From: Glycomyces amatae
GTDB lineage: Bacteria; Actinomycetota; Actinomycetes; Mycobacteriales; Micromonosporaceae
DNA length: 64,000 nt
Direction: 5' to 3'
Assembly: GCF_020991375.1 (NCBI RefSeq)
Contig: NZ_JAJLQZ010000002.1
Location: 372,001-436,000 of the forward strand
Position 1 is the stretch's first letter. Every line of letters begins with the position of its first letter. Below the pieces are notes generated by a model that was given only the letters and a program-made list of their open reading frames with translations, did not search any database and was not told the origin of the DNA. This document shows positions 32,596-41,472 of the stretch, in pieces. Position numbers and translations under genes: made by a program.

Positions 32596-33708
32596 ATGAA
32601 GCGACGAACCGCCCTCACCGCGGCCGGTGCCCTCGGCGCCGCGGCCGCCCTCACCGCCGGGGGCTCCCCGGCCCAGGCGCAGACCGCGTTCGCGCGCGGC
32701 GCCGACATCTCCAGCCTCGCCAAGTCCGAGGACTACGGCGGGGTGTACATGTGGACTGACGGATGGCGCGAGGACGCGATCTGGATCCTCCAGAAGAGCG
32801 GGGTCGACTGGGTCCGGCTCAAGGTCTGGGTCGACCCGGCCGACGGCTACAACACCAAGACCCAGGTCGTCGAGCTCGCCTCGCGCGCCAAGGCCGCCGG
32901 GATGAACGTCCTGGTCGACTTCCACTACTCCGACTTCTGGACCGACCCCGGCCAGCAGGCCAAGCCCGCCGCCTGGCGGTCCCTGGGCTTCGAGGCGCTC
33001 AAGGAGGCCGTGTACGACCACACCGCCGACGTGCTCGGCGCGCTGCGCTCGGCCGGGGCCGCGCCCGCCATGGTGCAGGTCGGCAACGAGCTCAACGGCG
33101 GGATGCTGTGGCCCGACGGCCGCTACGACCGGCTCGACCAGCTGGCGCAGCTGCTCGTCGCGGGCGCCGACGCGGTGCACGACACCGCGCCGGGCGCGAA
33201 GGTCATGCTCCACCTCGCCGAGGGCGGGAACAACTCGCTGTTCCGGTGGTTCTTCGACGCCATGCGCGGGCGCGGCGTGCCCTTCGACGCGATCGGCGCC
33301 TCCTACTACCCGTACTGGCACGGCCCGCTCTCGGGCCTCCAGTCGAACCTGAACGACATGGCGTCCCGGTACGGCAAACCGGTCTACGTGGTGGAGACGG
33401 CCTACCCGTTCAGCACCGAGGACCGGGACGGGCACCCGAACATCGTCAGCGCCGCGACGCCGGTGTCGGGCTACCCGGCGAGCCGTACCGGGCAGTCGAA
33501 CATGCTCACCGCGATCGCGAACGTCGTCAAGAACGTCCCGAACGGCATGGGCCGCGGCGTGTTCTGGTGGGAGGCCACCTGGATCGCCGTGGACGGCAAC
33601 GGCTGGGACCCGACCGACCCGGGCAGCGGCAACGCCTGGGAGAACCAGGCGCTGTTCGACTTCTCGTGGAAGGTCACGCCCGCGCTGAAGACGCTCGGGA
33701 CCCTCTGA
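32596..33708 (+). CDS. Secreted GH53 endo-beta-1,4-galactanase
   Basis: 370 aa. A twin-arginine-like signal (MKRRTALTAAGALGAAAAL, cleavage after about PAQA at 28) precedes the GH53 barrel. Acid/base Glu165 (QVGNEL) and nucleophile Glu267 (YVVETAYP) are intact, along with FHYSDFWTDPGQQ, SYYPYWHG and FWWEATW. It should depolymerise extracellular beta-1,4-galactan to feed the importer. It lies 15 bases downstream of the GH42 gene in the same operon and is about twice as similar by eye to the next gene as to the intracellular GH53. Confidence 0.94.
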   Translation: MKRRTALTAAGALGAAAALTAGGSPAQAQTAFARGADISSLAKSEDYGGVYMWTDGWREDAIWILQKSGVDWVRLKVWVDPADGYNTKTQVVELASRAKAAGMNVLVDFHYSDFWTDPGQQAKPAAWRSLGFEALKEAVYDHTADVLGALRSAGAAPAMVQVGNELNGGMLWPDGRYDRLDQLAQLLVAGADAVHDTAPGAKVMLHLAEGGNNSLFRWFFDAMRGRGVPFDAIGASYYPYWHGPLSGLQSNLNDMASRYGKPVYVVETAYPFSTEDRDGHPNIVSAATPVSGYPASRTGQSNMLTAIANVVKNVPNGMGRGVFWWEATWIAVDGNGWDPTDPGSGNAWENQALFDFSWKVTPALKTLGTL

Positions 33709-33732
33709 GACCGCACCCCCTCCTCCCGGGGA

Positions 33733-33768
33733 GGAGGCCGGCCCCCGCTTCGGCGGGGACCGGCCTCC
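33733..33768 (+). terminator. Strong hairpin between the two secreted GH53 genes
   Basis: A 16-base stem (GGAGGCCGGCCCCCGC with one mismatch) closed by a TTCG tetraloop. It may end the GH42-GH53 transcript or stabilise its 3' end before the second GH53 gene. Confidence 0.65.
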
Positions 33769-33829
33769 CGAAACCCTCCCGGCGGCGCGCCGCGCCGCCG
33801 CATCCCTCAACACAGGAAGCGCATCCCCC

Positions 33830-34966
33830 ATGAAGCGAAGAAACGCACTCCTCGCGGCCGGCGCCTTCGGCGTGGCCGCCGCGGCGGCCACGCCCGCACT
33901 GGCCGCCGTCGACCGCCCCGGGCACGGCCACGGGTCGCGCGGCGGCTTCGTCCGCGGCGCCGACATCTCCGGCCTGATCAAGAACGAGGACTACGGCGCG
34001 GTCTACCGCCGCGCGAACGGCAGGAAGGCGGACGCGGTCAGGATCCTCGCCGACAGCGGCGTGAACTGCGTCCGCGCCAAGGTGTGGGTCGACCCGGCCG
34101 ACGGCTACAACACCAAGGACCAGGTCGTGGAGCTCGGCAGGCGCGCCAAGCGGGCCGGAATGGACCTGCTGGTCGACTTCCACTACGCCGACTCCTGGGC
34201 CGACCCGGGCAAGCAGCCGAAACCGGCCGCGTGGGCCGAGCTGCCCTTCGCGGACCTCAAGTCCGCCGTGTACGACCACACCGCCGACGTCCTCGGCGCG
34301 CTCGCGAAGGCGAGGGTGAGGCCGAAGCTGGTGCAGGTCGGCAACGAGACCAACGGCGGGCTGCTGTGGCCCGACGGCCGCTGGGACCAGTTGGAGCAGA
34401 TGGCCGAACTGCTCGCGGCCGGATGCGACGCCGTCCACGACGCGGCCCCGTCCGCGAAGGCGATGCTGCACCTGGCCGAGGGCGGCGACAACGGCGCGTT
34501 CCGGTGGTTCTTCGACAACGCGGTGGCGAACGGCGTGCCGTTCGACGCGATCGGCGCCTCATACTACCCGTACTGGCACGGCGAGCTGTCCGCGCTCGCC
34601 GCGAACCTGAACGACCTGGCGACCCGGTACGGGAAGCCCTTGTACGTGGTCGAGACGGCCTACCCGTTCACCACTGAGGACTCGGACGGGTGGCCCAACA
34701 TCATGACCGACCCCGAACCGGTCGCCGGGTACCCCTCGAGCCCGGAGAACCAGTCGCACTGGCTCGAGGAGGTCGCGAAGGTGCTCCGGGCGGTGCCGGA
34801 CGGCCTGGGCAAGGGCCTGTTCTGGTGGGAGGCCACGTGGACCGGCGTCGAAGGCGCGGGCTGGGACCCGGCCGACCCCGCGAGCGGGAACGCCTGGGAG
34901 AACCAGGCCCTGTTCGACTTCGACGGCAAGGCCCTGCCGGGGTTGCGCACGCTGGGCACCCTGTAA
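33830..34966 (+). CDS. Secreted GH53 endo-beta-1,4-galactanase (second copy)
   Basis: 378 aa, tandem paralogue of the preceding gene. Signal MKRRNALLAAGAFGVAAAA with an Ala cleavage site, then a short His/Gly-rich stretch (HGHGSRGGF, residues 32-40) not present in the first copy. Acid/base Glu173 (QVGNET) and nucleophile Glu275 (YVVETAYP) are intact; HYADSWADPGKQ replaces HYSDFWTDPGQQ. The 121-base gap upstream contains a TTCG hairpin, and ACAGGAAG precedes the start. Divergence of substrate subsites suggests the two copies may differ in preferred galactan length or branching, which is inference. Confidence 0.94.
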   Translation: MKRRNALLAAGAFGVAAAAATPALAAVDRPGHGHGSRGGFVRGADISGLIKNEDYGAVYRRANGRKADAVRILADSGVNCVRAKVWVDPADGYNTKDQVVELGRRAKRAGMDLLVDFHYADSWADPGKQPKPAAWAELPFADLKSAVYDHTADVLGALAKARVRPKLVQVGNETNGGLLWPDGRWDQLEQMAELLAAGCDAVHDAAPSAKAMLHLAEGGDNGAFRWFFDNAVANGVPFDAIGASYYPYWHGELSALAANLNDLATRYGKPLYVVETAYPFTTEDSDGWPNIMTDPEPVAGYPSSPENQSHWLEEVAKVLRAVPDGLGKGLFWWEATWTGVEGAGWDPADPASGNAWENQALFDFDGKALPGLRTLGTL

Positions 34967-34986
34967 CCGGGAACCACCCCTCCCCT

Positions 34987-35003
34987 GGGCGGCCGCGCCG
35001 CCC
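34987..35003 (+). terminator. GC hairpin after the second secreted GH53
   Basis: GGGCGG and CCGCCC with a CCGCG loop, 21 bases after the stop. Short stem, no U tract. Confidence 0.45.
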
Positions 35004-35081
35004 GGACCGACCGAGCCGACGGGGTCAAGCACGCGGCGAGGCGGGCCGGGCGGCGCGGCCATCATCCGCGCCCTTCAGTAA

Positions 35082-35095
35082 GGGTTCACGAACCC
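35082..35095. promoter_or_regulatory. Palindrome upstream of the sensor-like membrane protein
   Basis: GGGTTCACGAACCC is a perfect palindrome with a 2-base centre, 109 bases before the start of the 35204 gene. Possible operator. Confidence 0.35.
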
Positions 35096-35203
35096 CCTAG
35101 CGCCTCCGAGCGGAGCCGTCACCCGAAAGGCGACACCGGAACTGTCGGATAACCGACTTGCGCGCTCCAGAACCCCGAAACGGTCGCACCCGTCTGCGAA
35201 CAT

Positions 35204-37525
35204 GTGCAGATGCCCGAACCAACCCCCGCGGGCGGCACCCCCGCCTCGACGGCATCCGCGGACTTCGCTCCGGGCCGCCGACCGCACCTCGTGCTCGTCG
35301 TTGGCGCCGCGCCCAGCGCCAAAGGGCTCGAGAACCTGCGCCGCAGCACCGACTGGTCCGCCGTCGTCCAGTTCGATTCGACCGAGCCCGCCCGCGTCGC
35401 GGCGATCGCCCTCGCCGACGCCCCCGAGTTCGCCCGCCGCACCCCGTTCCGCTACCTGTCCATGATGCTCAACGCGCGCCGGGGGAACCTCACCGCCGCG
35501 ACCGAGACCGAACGCAAATGGGAGGCGCTGGCCGACGCGGGGCCGCGCGCCGGAAGGTTCCTCGGCTGGCTCAACCGGTCCTCCGGCTCCGACTGGGGGT
35601 CGGTGAACCTCCCGTTCCTCCAGCTGCCGCTCCAGGCCCTCCTCGCCGTTCCGCTGCGGTGGGCCCTGTACGGGGCCGCCCGGCGCCGCATGGTCAAGGC
35701 CACCTCCCAGGACGGCAGATGGGACGTCGAGACGGTCCTGGAGGCCACCGCCCAGCTACCCGCCGAGGGCGAGCCCGGCGACAGCGCCGCCGAAGGCGCC
35801 CGAGCCGAACTCGCCGCGGTGTACCGCCGGGCCTTCGTCACCGACTGCTCCCACAGCCGGGTGGAACTGGTCCTGACCGGGCTCGGCGAGGGCGACCGGG
35901 CCTCGCTGCTCGCCGCGGAGCTCGCCGGCCTCGCCGAGGACGGGGTCACCGCGTACGAGCACCGCCGTGCCGACCAGCCCGCCGGCGCCGGCGCGGTCAA
36001 CCAGACGCTGAAGACCTTGCGCACCAGGGTGTCCCGGTACGCCCAGTGGCACTATTTCGCCGTCAGGCCGCCCCAGGTGCGCGCGGGGGCCCTCTGGGCC
36101 GTGACCGGACTGGCCGTGCTCACCGTCGCGGCCGTGCTCGCCGCCCTGGCGTTCCAGCTGATCCCGGGCCCGGGAGCGGCTGACTGCGCCTCGCCCTTCG
36201 CGCGGGACGCGGCGACCGAGCGGTGCCTGCCGGTCAGCGACGGCGCGAACTGCCAGGACCCCGTCCTGATGCCCGCGTGCGACGCGATCGCCCGCCAGAA
36301 CGAGGCGGTCGGCACGGACGAGCCCGCGTTCACGCTCGCGCTCGCCCTGCCCATGACCTTCGAAGGCGACGACGCGAACGTCCCGCAGGACATCCTCAAC
36401 CAGATGCAGGGCGCGGCCGCCGCGCAGGCGCTCATCAACCAGGGCCAGAGCCCGAAGATGCGCCTCCTGCTGGCGGACCTGGGGTCCAACAACTCGGCGT
36501 GGGAGCCCGCCGCCGACGCCGTCCTCGAACGGCGCCGCGACCACAACATCATCGGGGTCACCGGGCTCTCCAGCAGTTTCGAGACCACCAAGCGCTTCAT
36601 CGACCGCATGTCGCAGGAGGGCCTGGTCGTCATGGGCTCGACGATCACCGGCGACAGCATGCTCACGGACGGGTCCGAGGAGAACTCGTCGTTCCGGGTC
36701 GGACCCACGAACACGCAGGAGGCGACGGCGCTGGCGGCGCTCGTCCGGGAGCGCTCGGACCTGTGCACGGTCTTCAACGTCAGCGACAGCGACCGCGGCT
36801 ACGACTACGCGATCACGCTGAACGAGGCGTTCAAGCGCGAGCAGGAGGCCGCGGGGTGCGCCGAGGACCCGCCCCGGCCGTTCGCCTACGACGGCTCGGT
36901 GATCACCGAGCTGAACCCGTCGTCGTTCACCCAGACCGTCGAGGACGTGTGCGCCGAGATCGAGAGCGACTCGTACCTGTTCTTCGCGGGGCTCTCGCGG
37001 TTCGCGCTGCCCTCGCTCATCCGCAGCCTCAGCCTGCGCGACGCCGCGTGCCTGCAGCACGAGGTCACGATCATCACCGGCGACAACGCGGCGTCGATCC
37101 CGCACAACCGGGCCGTCGTCAACGACCTGCGCGGCGCCAACGTCCAGCTGTACTACATCGGCCTGGCGCACCCCGACCAGTGGGCGAGCGCCGACGAGGG
37201 GTTCGAGGACTCGGCGGCGCTCATGGCCGGCGCGGTCGAGCAGCTCATGCACCAGTTCGGCGCGGACACGAACCTGGAGAACGGGCAGGCGCTCATGTCG
37301 TTCGAGGCCCTGTACGTGACGGCGCTCAACGCGCAGGTGCAGGGGCCGACGGTGACGGCGGCGTCGCTGGCGGAGGCGCTGCGCGAGTACAGCGGGCGCA
37401 CGGCGACCGGGCCGCTCCGGTTCGACGAGTTCGGCAACCCGGTCGGGAAGGCGATGACCGTGCTGACGGCGACGACGAACCTCGACGACCCGGTCGAGGT
37501 GGTGGACCTGGTGACCGCCGCCTAG
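35204..37525 (+). CDS. Membrane protein with type 1 periplasmic-binding ectodomain
   Basis: 773 aa. Residues 1-293 form a soluble N-terminal region starting with LVLVVGAAPSAKGLENLRR, containing a moderately hydrophobic patch near 135-157. A clear transmembrane helix spans about 294-320 (VRAGALWAVTGLAVLTVAAV). Residues 325-773 resemble branched-chain amino acid-binding proteins (Peripla_BP type): FTLALALPMTFEGDD, IIGVTGLSSSFETTKRFI, SFRVGPTNTQEATALAAL, VTIITGDNAAS. Instead of a free binding protein it is tethered to a cytoplasmic domain, so it looks like a sensor. GTG 35204 or ATG 35210 starts it; no ribosome binding site is visible. No ABC permease genes are nearby. Confidence 0.8.
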   Translation: MQMPEPTPAGGTPASTASADFAPGRRPHLVLVVGAAPSAKGLENLRRSTDWSAVVQFDSTEPARVAAIALADAPEFARRTPFRYLSMMLNARRGNLTAATETERKWEALADAGPRAGRFLGWLNRSSGSDWGSVNLPFLQLPLQALLAVPLRWALYGAARRRMVKATSQDGRWDVETVLEATAQLPAEGEPGDSAAEGARAELAAVYRRAFVTDCSHSRVELVLTGLGEGDRASLLAAELAGLAEDGVTAYEHRRADQPAGAGAVNQTLKTLRTRVSRYAQWHYFAVRPPQVRAGALWAVTGLAVLTVAAVLAALAFQLIPGPGAADCASPFARDAATERCLPVSDGANCQDPVLMPACDAIARQNEAVGTDEPAFTLALALPMTFEGDDANVPQDILNQMQGAAAAQALINQGQSPKMRLLLADLGSNNSAWEPAADAVLERRRDHNIIGVTGLSSSFETTKRFIDRMSQEGLVVMGSTITGDSMLTDGSEENSSFRVGPTNTQEATALAALVRERSDLCTVFNVSDSDRGYDYAITLNEAFKREQEAAGCAEDPPRPFAYDGSVITELNPSSFTQTVEDVCAEIESDSYLFFAGLSRFALPSLIRSLSLRDAACLQHEVTIITGDNAASIPHNRAVVNDLRGANVQLYYIGLAHPDQWASADEGFEDSAALMAGAVEQLMHQFGADTNLENGQALMSFEALYVTALNAQVQGPTVTAASLAEALREYSGRTATGPLRFDEFGNPVGKAMTVLTATTNLDDPVEVVDLVTAA

Positions 37526-38172
37526 CCGGTGGCGAGCTTCGCGGCGAAGCCGATCATGACCGCGCCGACGAGGCCGTTCCCGACTGCGGCCAGGCGGCGG
37601 CGCCTGCGGAACGTCTGGGCCAGGCCGTCGCCGGCGAGGATGAGCGTCGACAGGTACACCATCGAGCAGGCCTGGAGGATCACGAACAGGACCCCGTAGC
37701 TGAGCACCGGCCAGGCGTAGGTGGGGTCCACGAACTGGACGAAGAACGAGACGAAGAACAGGATCGCCTTCGGGTTGAGCAGGCTCGCGATGAGCGCCCG
37801 GGTGAAGGGCCGCTCGTTCGGCGGCGCCGCGGGGGCGGCGGCCTCCGGCGGGGCCTCGCCGCGGCGGGCGGCCCGCCAGGTCCGCCAGCCGCCGCGCAGG
37901 AGCCCGAACGCGAGGTAGGCGAGGTAGGCGACGCCCGCCCAGCGGACCAGGTTGTAGATCAGCGGCGAGGTCGCGAACACGGAGGCGAGCCCGGCCGCCG
38001 TGGCGATCATGAGCACCGAGTCGCCGCAGAACACCGCGGCGGCGGCCTTGAAGCCGTCGCGGCGGCCGCGGCGCGAGGCGACCGAGAGGACGTAGAGGGA
38101 GTTGGGGCCGGGCAGCAGGATGATGAGGACCGTGGCGACCACGTAGGTCCACAGGTCGACGGTGCCGAACAC
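37522..38172 (-). CDS. LysE/RhtB-family amino acid exporter
   Basis: 216 aa exporter with six predicted helices. The N-terminal LWTYVVATVLIILLPGPNSLYVLS is the LysE family signature, RRGRRDGFKAAAAVFCGDSVLM follows, and LLNPKAILFFVSFFVQFVDP is the conserved central motif. The central loop carries an Ala/Pro insert (APPEAAAPAAPP type) before helix four. It should export a neutral or basic amino acid such as leucine. Its stop overlaps the convergent upstream gene's stop by 4 bases. Confidence 0.9.
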   Translation of the reverse strand: MFGTVDLWTYVVATVLIILLPGPNSLYVLSVASRRGRRDGFKAAAAVFCGDSVLMIATAAGLASVFATSPLIYNLVRWAGVAYLAYLAFGLLRGGWRTWRAARRGEAPPEAAAPAAPPNERPFTRALIASLLNPKAILFFVSFFVQFVDPTYAWPVLSYGVLFVILQACSMVYLSTLILAGDGLAQTFRRRRRLAAVGNGLVGAVMIGFAAKLATG

Positions 38173-38388
38173 GGGCGCGTTCCTCTCGAGGGCGGGGGCC
38201 GCGGGCCGAGCGGGGGGTGCGCTCGTGCGGGGGGCCTGGCGGCCGGTGCCAGTCTACGGCCGCGCGGACCGGCGCGGCAAACCCTTGCGGCGCCGGTCCG
38301 GGGGCACCGGGGGCGGCGGCGGGCCTCTATGCTGGGCGGCAGACGGGGCCGGTGGCGCGCGCGGGTATGCGCCGCCGGCCCTCCCGCG

Positions 38389-39447
38389 TCAGGAGTTGTC
38401 GAGGCGCGGGATGACGATCTCCTTGCCGATGAGGCGGATCGCCGCGTAGAGCGGGACCGACAGGACGATGCCCACGACGCCGAACAGGGTGCCGCCGACC
38501 AGGACCGCCACGATCGCGGCGAGGTTCGAGACCTTCACCGCGCTGCGCATCACCGTCGGGTAGATGACCCAGTTCTCCAGCTGCTGGTAGGCGATGAAGA
38601 AGATCGCCGAGGCCACGGCCGTCATGGGCGACTGCGTGAGGGCGACCAGGGTGACCACGATCGCGCCGATGGTCGCGCCGATCTGCGGGATGAGGTCGAG
38701 GAGGGCGACCAGGAGCGCCAGGAGCGCGGCGTAGGGGATGCCGACGATGGCCATGAAGATCCACGAGGCGATGCCCGCGAACGCGCCGATGGCGAGCGCG
38801 CCGATGAGGTAGGCGCCGATCTGGCGGAGGATGCCCTCGAGGATGCGGTCGCCCTGCTCGCGCTGGGAGGCGGCGAAGAGGCGGACGGCGCCCTTGCGCA
38901 GCTGCTTGTAGGCGGCGAGGATGAAGATCGTCAGCAGGATCGTGGTGATGAACCAGACGAGGCCGCCGAAGAAGGAGGCGACGCCGCCCGCGACGCCGCC
39001 GAGCGCCTTGGTGACGTTGCCGGGGGTCAGCACGCCTTCGGCGCGTTCGAGCAGGCCGCTCTCGCCGCCGAACTGCTGGACGTACTTGCTGCTCATGATC
39101 GTGTCGTAGTAGCCGGGGGCCTTGTCGATGAACTCGGCGGACTCCCGGACGATCGCGGGGATGATCGCGCCGATGCCGCCGCAGAAGACCAGGACCACGC
39201 CGACGAAGAGGATGGTCATGGCGAGCCAGCGGGGCATGCCGCGCTTGGTCATGCCGCCGACGATGCGTTCGAGCCCGACCGCGAGGAAGGCCGCGACGAC
39301 CAGGGCGGTCAGGACGGTGCCGAGCTCCTGGAACGCCCACACGATGCCGGTGACGACGGCCAGGCCGAGGCCGAAGAGCACGCCGGCCATGAGCGGCGGG
39401 GTTTCGGAGAGACTTCTGCGCAGGTGCATTCCGGGTTTGTCAGCCAT
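38389..39447 (-). CDS. AI-2E/PerM-family membrane transporter
   Basis: 352 aa protein with about eight hydrophobic helices. GVLFGLGLAVVTGIVWAF, ERIVGGMTKRGMPRW, IPYAALLALLVALLDLIPQIGATIG (the central PerM motif) and the C-terminal IVGTLFGVVGIVLSVPLYA-like segment identify the UPF0118/AI-2E family. Members have been linked to autoinducer-2 export and Na+/H+ exchange, so the substrate is open. Its ATG overlaps the last 8 bases of the hmuV-type gene, coupling it to the haem uptake operon. Confidence 0.87.
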   Translation of the reverse strand: MADKPGMHLRRSLSETPPLMAGVLFGLGLAVVTGIVWAFQELGTVLTALVVAAFLAVGLERIVGGMTKRGMPRWLAMTILFVGVVLVFCGGIGAIIPAIVRESAEFIDKAPGYYDTIMSSKYVQQFGGESGLLERAEGVLTPGNVTKALGGVAGGVASFFGGLVWFITTILLTIFILAAYKQLRKGAVRLFAASQREQGDRILEGILRQIGAYLIGALAIGAFAGIASWIFMAIVGIPYAALLALLVALLDLIPQIGATIGAIVVTLVALTQSPMTAVASAIFFIAYQQLENWVIYPTVMRSAVKVSNLAAIVAVLVGGTLFGVVGIVLSVPLYAAIRLIGKEIVIPRLDNS

Positions 39448-40327
39448 GGGAGATGTCTAGCAGACCGCTCCGGGGTCCTGAGTCCCGCACGGTCCGTACG
39501 GGGGTGACGCGCGGCAGGCCGGTCGCCGCGTCGGCCTCCACGGTGACCGGCTGGCGGTAGACCCGGCCGAGCCGCTCGGCGGCGAGGACCTCGGCGGGCG
39601 GGCCGCAGGCCTCGATCCGGCCCTCGGCGAGCAGCGCGCACCGGTCCGAGTAGGCGGCGGCGAGGTCGAGGTCGTGGAGCACGATCACCACGGCGCGGCC
39701 TTCGGCGGCGAGTCCGCGGCACAGGCGCCCGACCATCTCCTGGTGGCGCAGGTCGAGCGCGGCGGTGGGCTCGTCGAAGAGCACGAGGCCGGCGTCCTGG
39801 GCGACGACGCGGGCGAGCATCACGCGGGCCTGCTCGCCGCCGGAGAGGGAGGTGAAGGGGCGGTCGGCGAAGCCGTCGGACTCGGTGAGCGCGAGGGCGC
39901 CCGCGATGCGGTCCTCGTCCTCGCCGGAGCGGCCGGTCCCGGCCCAGGGGGCGCGGCCCATCCCGACCACGTCGCGGACGGTGAAGGGGAAGGAGACGCG
40001 GTGCGCCTGCGGCAGCACGGCGCGGCGGCGGGCCGCCTCGAGCGCGGACCACTCCCCGACCGGGCGGTCCCACAGCAGGGCCTCGCCCGCGGCGGTCGGG
40101 AGGTCGCCGGAGAGCGCGGCGAGGAGCGTGGACTTGCCCGCGCCGTTGGGTCCGACGAGGCTCAGGACCTCGCCGGCGCGCACCTCGAGGTCGACGCCGC
40201 GCAGGACCTCCTTGCCGCCGAGCGCGACTGCGGCGTCCGCCAGGGAGGCGGGCCGGGCGGGGACGGGTCCGGGCCCGGCGGCGCGGCGGCGCCTCGCGGC
40301 GGTGCTCTTCGAGCGGTCGAGCGGCAT
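39440..40327 (-). CDS. hmuV: Haem ABC transporter ATP-binding protein (HmuV-like)
   Basis: 295 aa cytoplasmic ATPase of an iron/haem importer. Walker A GPNGAGKSTLL, Q-loop AVLPQAHRVSFPFTVRDVV, signature LSGGEQARVMLARVVAQ, Walker B LVLFDEPTAALD and the switch His in VIVLHDLDLA are all intact. An Arg/Pro-rich N-terminal extension of about 30 residues precedes the domain. ATG 40327 shares its G with the permease TGA (one-base overlap). It powers the permease encoded at 40327-41472. Confidence 0.93.
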   Translation of the reverse strand: MPLDRSKSTAARRRRAAGPGPVPARPASLADAAVALGGKEVLRGVDLEVRAGEVLSLVGPNGAGKSTLLAALSGDLPTAAGEALLWDRPVGEWSALEAARRRAVLPQAHRVSFPFTVRDVVGMGRAPWAGTGRSGEDEDRIAGALALTESDGFADRPFTSLSGGEQARVMLARVVAQDAGLVLFDEPTAALDLRHQEMVGRLCRGLAAEGRAVVIVLHDLDLAAAYSDRCALLAEGRIEACGPPAEVLAAERLGRVYRQPVTVEADAATGLPRVTPVRTVRDSGPRSGLLDISHG

Positions 40328-41472
40328 CAGGCCCAGCCTCCTTGGCGGCGTCGGGTGCGGCGCAGGAGCCAGAAGAAGAACGGGCTGCCCACGAGCGCGG
40401 TGAGGATGCCGAGGGGGATCTCGGCGGGAGCGGCGGCGGTGCGGGCGGCCAGGTCGGCCCAGACGATGACGGCCGCGCCGCCCATCGTGGACAGCGGCAG
40501 GAGCGCCCGGTGGCCCGGCCCGGCGGCCATGCGCAGCAGGTGCGGCACGACCAGGCCGATGAAGCCGATCACGCCGGAGACCGCGACCGCGGCGCCGGTG
40601 AGGAGCGCGACGATCACGATGAGGTGCAGGCGCAGCCGTTCGACGTCGACGCCGAGGTGGCGGGCGGGCCGCTCCCCCAGGGCGAGGAGGTCGAGGCGGC
40701 GGGCGTAGCGCGGCGCGGCCAGGAGGCCGAGGGCCGCCAGGGGCGCGACGGCGAAGATCTTCGGCCAGGTCGCCTGGGAGAGGCTGCCCAGCTGCCAGAA
40801 GGTGATCGTGGTGATCTCGGCGTTGTCGGCGTAGAAGATGAACAGGCCGATGAGGGCCCCGGCGAGGCCGTTGACGGCCACGCCGGTGAGCACCAGGGTG
40901 ACCACCTCGGTCTTCCCTCCGGAGCGGGAGAGGAGGTAGACGACCGAGACGGTGGCGAGTCCGGCGATGAAGGCGCACAGCGCGATCGTCCAGTTCCCGG
41001 CGAAGGTGAGGCCGAAGGCGATGGCGGCGACGGCGCCGACGGCGGCGCCGGAGCTGACGCCGATGATGCCCGGTTCGGCGAGCGGGTTGCCGAACGTGCC
41101 CTGCATGAGGGTGCCGGCGCAGGCCAGGCAGGCGCCGACGAGGAGGCCGAGGACGACGCGGGGAAAGCGGATGTTCCACAGGACGCTCTCGCCGGTGCCC
41201 TCGACGGGGGCGCCGCCGAGGCCGAGCCGGTGGGCGATCGAGTCGATGATGTCGCCCGGGGGGATCGCGAAGGCGCCGTTGGAGGCCGAGACGAGGACGC
41301 CGAGCGCGAGGAGTCCGGTGAGGACGAGGGCGAGGAGGGTCGTGACGGCCCGGCGGGGGCGGGGCCGGGCTGCGGCGGGCCGCGTGTCGGGGCCGCGGGA
41401 GGTTGTCGCCGTCGTGCTCGGCGCCTTCGGCGCCGGAGGGGCGGTCGCGGGCGGCGGTTCTGCGGGGGTCAT
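40327..41472 (-). CDS. hmuU: Haem/iron ABC transporter permease (FecCD type, HmuU-like)
   Basis: 381 aa permease with about ten helices after a Pro/Ala-rich cytoplasmic N-terminus of about 40 residues. FecCD motifs are visible: RFPRVVLGLLVGACLACAGTLMQG, NPLAEPGIIGVSSGAAVGAV, LALGERPARHLGVDVERLR (ATPase contact) and GVIGFIGLVVPHLLRM. The gene overlaps hmuT by four bases (ATGA) and hmuV by one, forming a tightly coupled TUV operon. Confidence 0.93.
   Translation of the reverse strand: MTPAEPPPATAPPAPKAPSTTATTSRGPDTRPAAARPRPRRAVTTLLALVLTGLLALGVLVSASNGAFAIPPGDIIDSIAHRLGLGGAPVEGTGESVLWNIRFPRVVLGLLVGACLACAGTLMQGTFGNPLAEPGIIGVSSGAAVGAVAAIAFGLTFAGNWTIALCAFIAGLATVSVVYLLSRSGGKTEVVTLVLTGVAVNGLAGALIGLFIFYADNAEITTITFWQLGSLSQATWPKIFAVAPLAALGLLAAPRYARRLDLLALGERPARHLGVDVERLRLHLIVIVALLTGAAVAVSGVIGFIGLVVPHLLRMAAGPGHRALLPLSTMGGAAVIVWADLAARTAAAPAEIPLGILTALVGSPFFFWLLRRTRRRQGGWA

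Noticed and set aside
30409-33981. A 1190-codon frame on the minus strand over the GH42 and GH53 genes
   Set aside because: The plus strand encodes intact GH42 and GH53 with catalytic residues and signals; this is a shadow frame.
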